DNA of 64,000 bases. Source: Epilithonimonas sp. JDS (GTDB lineage Bacteria; Bacteroidota; Bacteroidia; Flavobacteriales; Weeksellaceae). Where the stretch lies: the NCBI RefSeq assembly GCF_021261315.1, contig NZ_JAJSAX010000009.1, positions 59,334 to 123,333 of the forward strand, read 5' to 3'. Positions 18,005 to 26,129 of this stretch are shown here, one piece after another. The stretch's first letter is position 1, and every line of letters starts with the position of its first letter. The notes under the pieces are model-generated. The model did not search any database and was not told the DNA's origin. It saw nothing but the letters and a program-made list of their open reading frames with translations. The translations under genes and the position numbers were made by a program.

Positions 18005-20737
18005 ATGAAGAATCTTTTACTGACTGCGGCGGTCGTGTTCTACGCAGGCCTTAGGACGCCTGTGTTCGCTCAAAAAGCCGAAACACCAAAATTTGTAGGA
18101 AACATCGAAGGTGTAAAGGAATACAAGTTATCCAATGGGATGAATGTCCTTTTGATTCCCGACCAATCACAAAGTAATATGGTGGTTAACATCATCTACA
18201 ATGTAGGTTCCAAGGATGAAGGCTACGGTGAAAAAGGGATGGCGCACTTGCTGGAGCATATGCTTTTCAAAAGCACCAAAAATTTGGGCGATATCAAGAA
18301 ACAGTTGTCTGACAAAGGTGGTGTAGCCAACGGAACAACCTATTACGACAGAACCAATTATTACGAGATCTTCCCATCTAACGACGAAAACCTGAAATGG
18401 TCGCTCCAGATGGAAGCCGACAGAATGATCAATGCGACAATCCTTCAAACCGATCTGGACAAAGAATTTTCTGTGGTAAGAAACGAGTTTGAAATCGGGG
18501 AAAACAACCCGACGAGGGTGATGATCCAGAATGTTTTTTCTAATGCATACACTTGGCACAACTACGGAAATTCCACCATCGGAAGTAAAGAAGACATCGA
18601 AAGAGTGAAAGCACCAACGCTTCGCAAATTCTATGAAAAATATTACCAGCCAGATAATGCAACGTTGGTCATTGCAGGTAAATTTGATGAGAACAATGCC
18701 TTGAAATATGTAGGTGATTATTTCTCTGCAATTCCAAAACCAGCGAGGGAGTTAGGTGGAACTTATACAGTTGAACCAGCTCAGAATGGTGAGAAATATT
18801 TTGAGATCAAAAGAAATAATGACCAGCAGATCATCGCAGCAGGTTATCACGCGGCAGCTTTTGCAGACAAGGATTATGCTGCACTTAGCGCACTGAATGA
18901 GATCCTTACCGCAGATCCATCAGGTTATCTGTATAAAGGACTTGTAGATTCTGGCAATGCTTCGTCGGTTTGGGCCTATTACATTCCGGCGAGAGATCCG
19001 GGTATTATTTATTACAATTTTGATATTTCGAAAGAGAAAAATCTGGATGAGGCTGCAAAATTGGTCAAAGCGCAGTTGGATAAGATTTCAACCATCAATT
19101 ACACAGAAGAAGATCTGAACAGAGCCAAATCAAAGCTCTTGAAAGATATTGCAACAGAAAAAAATAATACGATCAATTACGCCATTGGATTCACAGAGAT
19201 TGTGGGAACCGGAAGTTACAAACTGGCTTTCGTTTACAGGGATAATGTGGAGAATCTAAAACTCGAGGATATCAAAAGGGTTGCTGCAAAATATTTCAAA
19301 AACAACAACAGAACATTGGGTGTTTTCCGTCCTTCTGCCAATGAAGAACGTGTTTTGCCAACGGAATTCAGGTCTGAGCAAATCGCTACTTTGACGAAGG
19401 ATTACAAAGGTAAAGCTTTGGAGAAAGAACCAGCACCTTTTGAGACCAGCATCGCCAACATCAAAAAAAATCTGACGGAAGGCACACTTTCCAACGGGAT
19501 GAAATACGGTTTGATCAACAAAGAACTGAAAGGCGACAAGATCCAAGGTTCTTTCCGTTTCAGAATTGGTAATGAGAAAGACCTTCAAGGAAAATCTGCT
19601 GTGGCAAGTATGACCGCCTCGCTATTAAAATCCGGAACCAAGACCAGAACGAAGGAGCAGATCCAAGATCAATTGGATCAGATGAAGTCTTCGCTCAATT
19701 TCTATACTTCCGGGCAAAACCTGATGGTGCAGTTCTCTACCTACAAAAATGATTTCCCGAAAGTAATGGCCATTATGCAGGACATTTTAGCTAATTCTAC
19801 TTTCCCGGAAAATGAATTGACAAAAACCATCGCTGAAAACAATACTTACCTCGACGGACAGTTAAAAGATCCAGAAGCAATCGCTTACAACGAGCTTTCA
19901 AGACTTTCTTCGCCTTACCCAAAAACCAGTATTTTCTACACTTCAACGCTGGAAGAAGAGATCGCGGACAACAAAAAAGTAACCCGCGCCCAAGTTGTAG
20001 ATTTCTATAGTAATGTTCTAGGCGCTTCGAATGGTGCAGGAACGATTATCGGAAGTTTGGATGCAAAAGCTGTCGGTTCAGAATTGGAGAAAACCTTCGG
20101 GAAGTTCACCGCAAAATCTAAGTTTGAAGAAGTAAAACCTACGTTGTTCGAAACCAAAAAAGTGGATAAGAATATCATCACACCAGACAAGGAAAATGCA
20201 GTCGCACTTGGAACTTCAAGCTTCACAATGAAACAGGACAGCCCAGAATATCCAGCTTTGGTCTTGGCTAATGAGATCTTGGGAAGCGGTGGTTTCCTTT
20301 CTGCAAGATTACCAATGAGACTGCGTGAAAAAGACGGTATTTCTTACGGTGTTGGTTCTTACCTTAATGTTCCAATTACAAACGACGTTTCCTCTTGGAA
20401 CTACTACGCATACCTAAATCCAACAAAACGTGATGCTGTAGAATCTGCTGTGAAAGATGAGGTGAGCAAAGCTTTGAAAACAGGATTCACACAGGCGGAA
20501 TTGGACTCCAACAAGAAAAGTTACGCCAACATCCGCACCACAAGCCTTGGAATGGAGAATACATTGATCAACCTGGAAAATAGCAAACTCCTTTTCGGTG
20601 TTCCATTGGAAAGATATGATGAGCTGAATGCCAAGATCCAAAACCTGAAATTAGAAGAAGTGAATTCTGTTCTGAAGAAATATATTTCTCTGGATAAAGT
20701 AACTTCGATCTACGCAGGAGATTTCAACAAGAAATAA
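18005..20737 (+). CDS. M16-family zinc peptidase, two-domain
   Basis: This 910-residue pitrilysin-type (insulinase) protease is secreted to the periplasm. A signal peptide covers about residues 1-22 (ends VFAQ). The inverted zinc motif HxxEH is at 81-85 (HLLEH), with the distal Glu in RNEFEIGENNP (about 160-166). The second half (about 490-910) repeats the fold without HxxEH, as in two-domain PqqL or AlbE/F-like proteins, and closes the chamber. It degrades peptides; the substrate is unknown. A strong terminator follows at 20757. Confidence 0.93.
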   Translation: MKNLLLTAAVVFYAGLRTPVFAQKAETPKFVGNIEGVKEYKLSNGMNVLLIPDQSQSNMVVNIIYNVGSKDEGYGEKGMAHLLEHMLFKSTKNLGDIKKQLSDKGGVANGTTYYDRTNYYEIFPSNDENLKWSLQMEADRMINATILQTDLDKEFSVVRNEFEIGENNPTRVMIQNVFSNAYTWHNYGNSTIGSKEDIERVKAPTLRKFYEKYYQPDNATLVIAGKFDENNALKYVGDYFSAIPKPARELGGTYTVEPAQNGEKYFEIKRNNDQQIIAAGYHAAAFADKDYAALSALNEILTADPSGYLYKGLVDSGNASSVWAYYIPARDPGIIYYNFDISKEKNLDEAAKLVKAQLDKISTINYTEEDLNRAKSKLLKDIATEKNNTINYAIGFTEIVGTGSYKLAFVYRDNVENLKLEDIKRVAAKYFKNNNRTLGVFRPSANEERVLPTEFRSEQIATLTKDYKGKALEKEPAPFETSIANIKKNLTEGTLSNGMKYGLINKELKGDKIQGSFRFRIGNEKDLQGKSAVASMTASLLKSGTKTRTKEQIQDQLDQMKSSLNFYTSGQNLMVQFSTYKNDFPKVMAIMQDILANSTFPENELTKTIAENNTYLDGQLKDPEAIAYNELSRLSSPYPKTSIFYTSTLEEEIADNKKVTRAQVVDFYSNVLGASNGAGTIIGSLDAKAVGSELEKTFGKFTAKSKFEEVKPTLFETKKVDKNIITPDKENAVALGTSSFTMKQDSPEYPALVLANEILGSGGFLSARLPMRLREKDGISYGVGSYLNVPITNDVSSWNYYAYLNPTKRDAVESAVKDEVSKALKTGFTQAELDSNKKSYANIRTTSLGMENTLINLENSKLLFGVPLERYDELNAKIQNLKLEEVNSVLKKYISLDKVTSIYAGDFNKK

Positions 20738-20756
20738 TACTGTTTCTATAAAAATG

Positions 20757-20786
20757 AAACCGTCTCAGTGATCTGAGGCGGTTTTT
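20757..20786 (+). terminator. rho-independent terminator
   Basis: A 12-bp stem (AAACCGTCTCAG with CTGAGGCGGTTT, one mismatch) has a 4-nt loop and is followed by T residues, 19 bp after the M16 peptidase gene. Confidence 0.85.
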
Positions 20787-20824
20787 CTATGTTCCGAAAC
20801 TCGCTCCAAGGCTCAAACAAAAAT

Positions 20825-20912
20825 AAGGAGCCGGGAACCTGCTTTCCGTTGCAATTCCTCGCACCTTGCTTTCCCATCGCTTGCTGTGGGATTTCCGCGT
20901 CAATCAGGGCTA
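20825..20912 (-). repeat. diverged copy of the structured intergenic element
   Basis: Read on the minus strand it begins with GCCC and CGGAAATCC, has an internal hairpin (TCCCA ... TGGGA), and ends near GGTTCCCGGCTCC. The layout follows that of the two better matching copies at 23826-23928 and 40860-40962, but internal sequence is different. It lies in a 519-bp gap after the M16 gene. Confidence 0.45.
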
Positions 20913-21256
20913 TGGGTTTCGTTATTAATCGACACTTGCCTTCCAAAAAATATTCGTAATGTTTGCCATTCTGAAAGAATCTCGGTTCCGAAAATTCATC
21001 TCTGGCAGAATCGAAGAGTTTAAGGAAAATCTCTTTAAAGATAAAGACACATTTTACGTATAGAAAGCGTATATCGACCGTATAGCGCTAGCACATCAAA
21101 ATAAGATTTCAAAATGTCAAAAATGATCCAATTTCTCCTACCAAGAAAGATGCACTTAGGTAACGGAAACCTAACGACAATGTAACGGAAACAACCCGTA
21201 AAAACGACCTGCCAAAATGACAAAAAGGACTCCAGTGAAAATTGAAGTCTTGTAAT

Positions 21257-21637
21257 TTATTTAGTAATTCTAAGGTCAGAAATGATGATCTTGTAATGGT
21301 CGCAATCCTCGAAGCAAATGCCGTTCTCTTTCCAATAAGGATTCTTGGGTATCAAAGTGGGAACTTTAAAGTGTTCAAGATTGGCCAGGATCTTTTGGAA
21401 CTCTTCCAGGGTTTCCGGATAGAAAACCAAGATGTCATCATCATCAAACTTAGACTCCGGCAAATTCCCGTCCTGCGTGAACTCCAGATGCCAATTCTCA
21501 CCAGCTTTACCTAGGAAAACGCCATCATAACCGTTGTGGTCCTCAAACTTCCCGATCACTTCAAACTCCAAAATGGAAGTGTAGAAATAGATCAGCTTCT
21601 CAAGATTCTGCGTATGTCGTGCGTATCGGAAAACCAT
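21257..21637 (-). CDS. VOC (glyoxalase/bleomycin resistance) family protein
   Basis: The protein has 126 residues and is a single vicinal-oxygen-chelate domain with a beta-alpha-beta-beta-beta repeat. The N-terminal FRYARHTQNLEKLIYFYTSI is typical, and the conserved pattern WHLEFT and CFEDCDHYKIIISD provides likely metal ligands (His and Glu). The substrate is unknown. The family includes glyoxalase I, dioxygenases and fosfomycin-resistance enzymes, and this sequence does not decide among them. It is 12 bp downstream of the hemH stop and is probably cotranscribed with it. Confidence 0.88.
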   Translation of the reverse strand: MVFRYARHTQNLEKLIYFYTSILEFEVIGKFEDHNGYDGVFLGKAGENWHLEFTQDGNLPESKFDDDDILVFYPETLEEFQKILANLEHFKVPTLIPKNPYWKENGICFEDCDHYKIIISDLRITK

Positions 21638-21649
21638 TTGACTAGAATA

Positions 21650-22708
21650 TTAATGAAAGTAAAAATCATTCAGCTTTTCTTCAGAAAGCGTTTTTACAAC
21701 ATTCACCCAGCTTTGTTCCTCGTTCAGACAGGGAATGTAATCGAATCTTTCACCACCACCGTGAAGGAAGATCTCCTTACCTTCCACAGAGATCTCTTCC
21801 AAAGTTTCCAAACAATCGGAGACAAAAGCAGGACAAACGATGGCCAGTTTCTTGATGCCTTTTTTGCCAAGACCTTCCAAAGTGGCGTCTGTGTAAGGTT
21901 CCATCCATTTGTCTTTGCCCAGTCTGGATTGGAAGGTGACCATCACTTTTTCTTTTGGCAATCCCAGTTTTTTGCACACCAGTTCGGTCACTTTGTAACA
22001 TTGGTGTCTGTAGCAGAATTTGTGCGAAGGATTGTCTTCCTTTTGGCAACAAGTATTCATATTGCAAGTGTTCGTGGGGTCGGTTTTGTAGATATGACGT
22101 TCCGGCACACCGTGATACGAAAACTGCAACAGATCAAAATCCACAGGAAGTTTTTGCCTGATACTTTCAGCTAATGCATTGATGTAGATCTCTCGGTCAT
22201 AAAATGGCTCCACGTAATTGATCTTGATATCTGGGAAGAATTTCAGTCTCACTTCCTCAGCTTTGTCAATCACCGTTTCTGTCGTGCTCATAGCATATTG
22301 CGGATAAAGCGGAAATAATGTAATCTCTGTAATTCCTTTATCCACCAATTCCTGGATCCCAGTCTGTATCGATGGTTCAGCGTAACGCATTCCCAGACCA
22401 ACCGGAACATCCACAATCTCCTGAAGTCTTTTCTGAAGATGTTTGGAAATCACGATCAAAGGCGAACCTTCGTCGGTCCAAACGGTTTTATACGCTTCAG
22501 CGGATTTCTTCGGTCTGGTTTTCAGGATGATGCCTTGAACCAAAAGGGCGCGGAAGATCCAACGGTAATCGATGACCTTTTCGTCCATCAGGAACTCGTC
22601 CAGATATTCTTTTACATCGTTTACGTCTGTCGATCTCGGAGATCCAAGGTTGACTAAAAGAATTCCCTTGCGGTTGTTAGTTGTTGGTTGTTGGTTGTTG
22701 GTTTCCAA
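21650..22708 (-). CDS. hemH: ferrochelatase
   Basis: This 352-residue enzyme inserts ferrous iron into porphyrin as a late step of haem synthesis. The catalytic His lies in FSYHGVPERH (H199). GILLVNLGSPRS is the conserved N-terminal strand. A Cys-rich insertion follows the catalytic His, with C215, C220, C221, C232 and C237, unlike the usual motif of most bacterial ferrochelatases. The first residues (ETNNQQPTTNN) are encoded by a heptanucleotide repeat, so the start at 22708 adds a low-complexity N-terminus. No other ATG lies between it and the conserved core. Confidence 0.95.
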   Translation of the reverse strand: METNNQQPTTNNRKGILLVNLGSPRSTDVNDVKEYLDEFLMDEKVIDYRWIFRALLVQGIILKTRPKKSAEAYKTVWTDEGSPLIVISKHLQKRLQEIVDVPVGLGMRYAEPSIQTGIQELVDKGITEITLFPLYPQYAMSTTETVIDKAEEVRLKFFPDIKINYVEPFYDREIYINALAESIRQKLPVDFDLLQFSYHGVPERHIYKTDPTNTCNMNTCCQKEDNPSHKFCYRHQCYKVTELVCKKLGLPKEKVMVTFQSRLGKDKWMEPYTDATLEGLGKKGIKKLAIVCPAFVSDCLETLEEISVEGKEIFLHGGGERFDYIPCLNEEQSWVNVVKTLSEEKLNDFYFH

Positions 22709-22770
22709 TTTTGAAATTATTTTATAGGCGTTTCTGGAAGTCAGTCGACTGACAACCAGGAACTATCAAC
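22674..22770 (-). repeat. heptanucleotide inverted arms around the hemH start
   Basis: On the coding strand, about five units of the GTTGATA/GTTGTCA type (22736-22770) lie upstream of the hemH ATG. Four units of CCAACAA (22674-22701) lie just inside the coding sequence. The two arms are of complementary type (GTTG against CAAC) and could pair around the start codon. The perfect palindrome GTCAGTCGACTGAC lies at 22739-22752. Confidence 0.7.
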
Positions 22771-22776
22771 TAAATA

Positions 22777-23655
22777 TTATCCATTCACAGCTTCCACGTT
22801 CTCCACCAGTTCCGGAACGAATTGTTTCAGAATGTTCTGGATTCCGTTTTTCAAAGTTGCTGTGGAAGATGGACAGCCACTGCAAGCGCCTTGAAGCAAC
22901 ATTCTTGCCGTTTTGTTTTCCTGATCATATTCGATCAACGAGATTTTTCCACCGTCGTTTTCTACGGCTGGCGCCACATATTCATTCAAAATGTCGCTTA
23001 TCTTTTGCTCGTCATTTGTGTATTCTCTGTTGATGATCTTCAACATTGGATTTTCGTGCTTGTGAGGTTCTGCGTTGGAAATGGCTTTTCCTGCCTGCAA
23101 AAATTCGGCGATGAAAGAACGAACTTGATTCATAATCTCGTGCCACTCAAACTGACCGTCTCTGGTCACAGCAACGAAATTATCACTCACATAGATTTCT
23201 TTTACAAAATCAAAAGCTTCGTACAATTCTTTTGCCAAAGGAACTTCGTCCGCTTCTTCTCTGGATTTTACCTCGATGAAACCATCCATCAACATTTTGC
23301 TGGAGATGAATTTCATTACCGCAGGATTTGGGGTCATCTCAGAATAGATCTGGTACATTTCTTTTTTCTTCTGAAGATAGATTCTTGGGTTCGCCAACAA
23401 TTCGTCCTCGATGATATTTTTCAGACTTTCGGAAACGTGGTCCCATTCAACTGTATCTTCTTTTGCTACCGCAATGAAATTGGCGGTGATAAAAATTCTG
23501 TTGACGAAAGGATAATTGAAAAGTTCCTGTGCCAAAGGAATTTCTGAAATATCAGATTCTCTGTCTAATTCTACTGAACCAGGAATCAGATTGTAGTCCG
23601 TCACGAACTTCATCACTTTTGGATTCTCTGTTGGTTCTATAATGATTTGTCTCAT
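22777..23655 (-). CDS. NifU-family Fe-S scaffold with two N-terminal Nfu domains
   Basis: The protein has 292 residues. The C-terminal domain (about 210-290) has the CxxC of the NifU/Nfu scaffold in GACSGCPSSTATLKNGI, which holds a [4Fe-4S] cluster for transfer to apoproteins. Two Nfu_N-like domains precede it (about 1-90 and 100-190), each with xNPxVMKF at the start, PLAxELY/F in the middle and a following F(I/V)AV strand. Nfu_N normally occurs once, so this is an internal duplication. The gene is on the same strand as hemH, 68 bp upstream. Confidence 0.9.
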   Translation of the reverse strand: MRQIIIEPTENPKVMKFVTDYNLIPGSVELDRESDISEIPLAQELFNYPFVNRIFITANFIAVAKEDTVEWDHVSESLKNIIEDELLANPRIYLQKKKEMYQIYSEMTPNPAVMKFISSKMLMDGFIEVKSREEADEVPLAKELYEAFDFVKEIYVSDNFVAVTRDGQFEWHEIMNQVRSFIAEFLQAGKAISNAEPHKHENPMLKIINREYTNDEQKISDILNEYVAPAVENDGGKISLIEYDQENKTARMLLQGACSGCPSSTATLKNGIQNILKQFVPELVENVEAVNG

Positions 23656-23673
23656 TTTAAGTATATTGAACTA

Positions 23674-23700
23674 CAAAAATATCGTAATTTGGTGGAACAA
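23674..23700 (-). promoter_or_regulatory. candidate promoter of the NifU-like gene
   Basis: On the minus strand a -7 box TATTTTTG (23674-23681) is preceded 16 nt upstream by TTG (23698-23700). It points to the NifU-like gene start at 23655. Confidence 0.45.
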
Positions 23701-23825
23701 AAAAGCCGATGAATCCCAATGTTGTGTTAAGTTTTGATTATGAGTAGGTTTGCGGATATTCGATTTTTTCTATTGGTTTGATTTTGGCTGTTTCGGATGA
23801 CAAAACGTGAAATGACGACCAATCT

Positions 23826-23928
23826 GCGCCCCGGCCTGAACGGAAATCCTTTTTTGCTTTGACTTAATTTCTACTTAATGGAAACCTGACTGCAAAAAAG
23901 ATTGGGAGTGGAGGACGGATAAAGGCGC
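23826..23928 (+). repeat. structured intergenic element, copy 1
   Basis: A 103-bp segment starts with GCGCCCCGGCCTGAACGG and ends with GGACGGATAAAGGCGC. The ends pair (GCGCC with GGCGC), and inside them AATCCTTTTTTGC pairs with GCAAAAAAGATT with one bulged C. It lies in the 394-bp gap between the NifU-like gene and the carbonic anhydrase gene. A second copy of the same length, inverted, is at 40860-40962. The pattern may belong to a known Flavobacteria RNA motif (Flavo-1), which I cannot confirm. Confidence 0.7.
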
Positions 23929-24049
23929 CAAAAAAATTAATGAATAAGCAACTGACTTTTTAAACACGTAAGTCACTTGAGAGAAAATCGGAAATTAGTG
24001 AAGTTCACGTTAGAACGAATCACTTATCATTTATAAATTATATAAAAAT

Positions 24050-24568
24050 ATGGCAATTATAAGAGAACTTTTAGGGAAAAAACCTCAGTTTGGATACAAT
24101 GCATTTGTGGCAGAAACAGCTGTGATCATTGGCGATGTGACGATGGGAGATGACTGCAGCATTTGGTACAATGCGGTTTTGAGAGGCGATGTGCATTACA
24201 TCAAAATGGGCAATAAAGTGAATGTTCAGGATAACGCGATGATCCATTGCACCTATAAAAAAAGTCCGACCACGATAGGCAATAATGTTTCGATTGGTCA
24301 CAATGCGATTGTTCACGGTTGCACGATCAAAGACAATGTCCTCATCGGAATGGGTGCGATCGTGATGGATGATTGCGTGGTAGAAAGTAATTCGATCGTT
24401 GCGGCGGGCGCGGTTGTAACGGCAAATACCATCATCAAAGAAGGCGAGATTTGGGCTGGCGTTCCGGCGAAAAAAGTGAAAGATATTTCGCAAAGTCTGA
24501 TTGAAGGCGAGATCGATAGGATTGCAAATAATTATGTTAAATACTCCAGCTGGTACAAACAGGAGTAG
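24050..24568 (+). CDS. gamma-class carbonic anhydrase-like protein
   Basis: This 172-residue left-handed parallel beta-helix (hexapeptide repeat) protein belongs to the gamma-carbonic anhydrase/PaaY/YrdA family. Three His ligands of the zinc site are recognisable in the pattern NVQDNAMIHC, GNNVSIGHNAIVHGC. It could hydrate CO2 or have another role, since many bacterial YrdA-like relatives are inactive in vitro. Although PaaY-type proteins are related, it lies 17 kb from the paa operon. It is 39 bp upstream of the BrkB-family gene. The start ATG at 24050 is preceded by 7-nt CACTTAT/CATTTAT units. Confidence 0.92.
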   Translation: MAIIRELLGKKPQFGYNAFVAETAVIIGDVTMGDDCSIWYNAVLRGDVHYIKMGNKVNVQDNAMIHCTYKKSPTTIGNNVSIGHNAIVHGCTIKDNVLIGMGAIVMDDCVVESNSIVAAGAVVTANTIIKEGEIWAGVPAKKVKDISQSLIEGEIDRIANNYVKYSSWYKQE

Positions 24569-24607
24569 ATTGGTACAACTATTGAATTTTCCAAGGAAAT
24601 GTAAACT

Positions 24608-25546
24608 ATGACAAAGCTTAAATCTTTTTGGGAAATTCTGAAAGAAACATTTAACGAATGGACATCATCCTCCGCATCCAAGGATAGTGCAAGTATGGCT
24701 TACAATGCGATATTTGCTTTGCCGGGGTTGATGATTATTATTATCTGGTCTGCCGGACATTTTTTCGGAGAGGAAGCAGTCAATGGTGAAATCAGACGTC
24801 AAATTCAAGGTGTGATTGGATATGATGGCGCAAAAAGCATTCAGGATATTATTGCAAGCGCAATGATAGACAAGGAAAATTTCTGGATGAAAGCACTTGG
24901 TGTCGCGACTTTGGTGTTTGGTGCAACCAGTTTGTTTTTCCAAATGCAGACATCGCTCAACAATCTTTGGGATGTAGAGGCTGCACCAAAAAAAGCTTGG
25001 CAGAAGTTCATTCTGGATCGTGCCAATTCATTGGGAATGATTCTGATCATCACATTTTTACTGTTGATCAGTATGGTTTTGTCATCTGTAATTGGTTTAG
25101 CCAATGGATTAATCACCAAATATTTCGGACTGGAAGCTTACGTTTTGATTCAAGGAAGTAATTTTATTCTTGGATTTGCGGTGATTACGGTTCTTTTTGC
25201 AATAATGTTCAAAGTTTTGCCGGATGTTGAAATCAAATGGAAATCTGTCTGGATAGGCGCAATAGTCACGGCTTTACTCTTCAATGTCGGGAAAATGCTG
25301 ATGAGTTTTTATTTTGATATGTCAAAACCGACTTCAGTCTTTGGAGCGGCGGGAACTGTGATCTTATTGATGATGTGGATCAATTATTCCTGTCAGCTCA
25401 TATTTTTCGGAGCAGAATTTACCAAAGTCTATGCTGTAAGAAAAGGCCACAAAATCATCCCTTCAAAACACGCAAAATGGAGCAAAGCCAAACTTTACAG
25501 AGATTCTGAAGAGGAAAAAGGAAGAATAGTCCCGAAAGAATTATAA
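24608..25546 (+). CDS. YihY/BrkB-family inner-membrane protein
   Basis: The protein has 312 residues. Six membrane segments are visible (about 35-55, 95-120, 140-168, 185-208, 220-240, 252-275), together with the conserved start of the family (FNEWTSSSASKDSASMAYNA). This family was once named RNase BN or serum-resistance protein BrkB, but its function is not established and a transporter role is only inferred. It is adjacent to the carbonic anhydrase-like gene and convergent with the next lipoprotein gene, with stop codons 1 bp apart. Confidence 0.9.
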   Translation: MTKLKSFWEILKETFNEWTSSSASKDSASMAYNAIFALPGLMIIIIWSAGHFFGEEAVNGEIRRQIQGVIGYDGAKSIQDIIASAMIDKENFWMKALGVATLVFGATSLFFQMQTSLNNLWDVEAAPKKAWQKFILDRANSLGMILIITFLLLISMVLSSVIGLANGLITKYFGLEAYVLIQGSNFILGFAVITVLFAIMFKVLPDVEIKWKSVWIGAIVTALLFNVGKMLMSFYFDMSKPTSVFGAAGTVILLMMWINYSCQLIFFGAEFTKVYAVRKGHKIIPSKHAKWSKAKLYRDSEEEKGRIVPKEL

Positions 25547-25547
25547 C

Positions 25548-25982
25548 TTATTTTAGAACCGGCTGATCGTTTTCACAAGTGATATTCTCCGGCTGCATTA
25601 CCAACATACAATCTGAAACCAAGTTGTATTTTTTATTATAACCTGACATTTTCTGATTGTACGAATCTACTTTTTCCAGGAAAGCTTTTTCGTCGATTCT
25701 TTTGGAATATGCGATGTAAGCAACTGGTCCGCCACAAGCTTTAACGCCTAATCCGACGGTTTTCCAATCGGCTGGATTAGAACACTTTTCGCTTTTTGAC
25801 AAGGTGATGATTTCTTCTCTCAAATAGTCCATTTCATTTGATTCTTCTTTTGACATAGCACCAATTGCGGTGTTGTCCTTCGGTCTTTCCGGCAATGGTT
25901 TTGGAAGATTGTCCGCTGTGTAAGCTGGTTTACAGGAGAATGCAGCCAAAGAAACCAGACTCAGTACAATTAAATTTTTCAT
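25548..25982 (-). CDS. hypothetical lipoprotein
   Basis: The protein has 144 residues. A lipoprotein signal (MKNLIVLSLVSLAAFSC) gives a predicted acylated Cys17. The mature protein is acidic with a Pro-rich linker (LPKPLPERPKD) and four further cysteines (CSNPADW, ACGGP, DCMLV, TCEND) that could form disulfides in the periplasm. I do not recognise a family. It is convergent with the BrkB-family gene. Confidence 0.85.
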   Translation of the reverse strand: MKNLIVLSLVSLAAFSCKPAYTADNLPKPLPERPKDNTAIGAMSKEESNEMDYLREEIITLSKSEKCSNPADWKTVGLGVKACGGPVAYIAYSKRIDEKAFLEKVDSYNQKMSGYNKKYNLVSDCMLVMQPENITCENDQPVLK

Positions 25983-26129
25983 TTCTAAATTTTGAATTGA
26001 GGCATCAAATATAAGACCTAAATGAATTGAGTTGAATTAAAATTAGGTATAAAATTTGATATTAGGTAAAACCTAATACTATCTGTAACAAATTAACGTT
26101 TTAGAATACATATTTTGATAATTATTAAA

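Larger units (their letters stand above)
20746..21085 (-). pseudogene. possible gene remnant without a start codon
   Basis: A minus-strand frame stays open for about 110 codons (from a stop at 21086 to the stop at 20746). Its first half reads like real protein (FDSARDEFSEPRFFQ, then GKHYEYFLEGK), while its second half runs through the diverged structured element. Apart from a late internal Met codon at about 20946 there is no ATG. It may be the 3' end of a decayed gene, or a chance frame. The rest of the gap (to 21256) holds two direct GTAACGGAAAC repeats and nothing else that I can support. Confidence 0.3.

Noticed and set aside
21035..21223. Small ORF on the minus strand beginning MSFWQVVFTG
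   Set aside because: It overlaps the possible remnant frame in another register, has no homologous feel, and no leader or promoter.
24050..24568. PaaY component of the phenylacetate pathway
   Set aside because: It belongs to the same broad hexapeptide family, but it is 17 kb away and not in the paa operon, so no such role is assigned.
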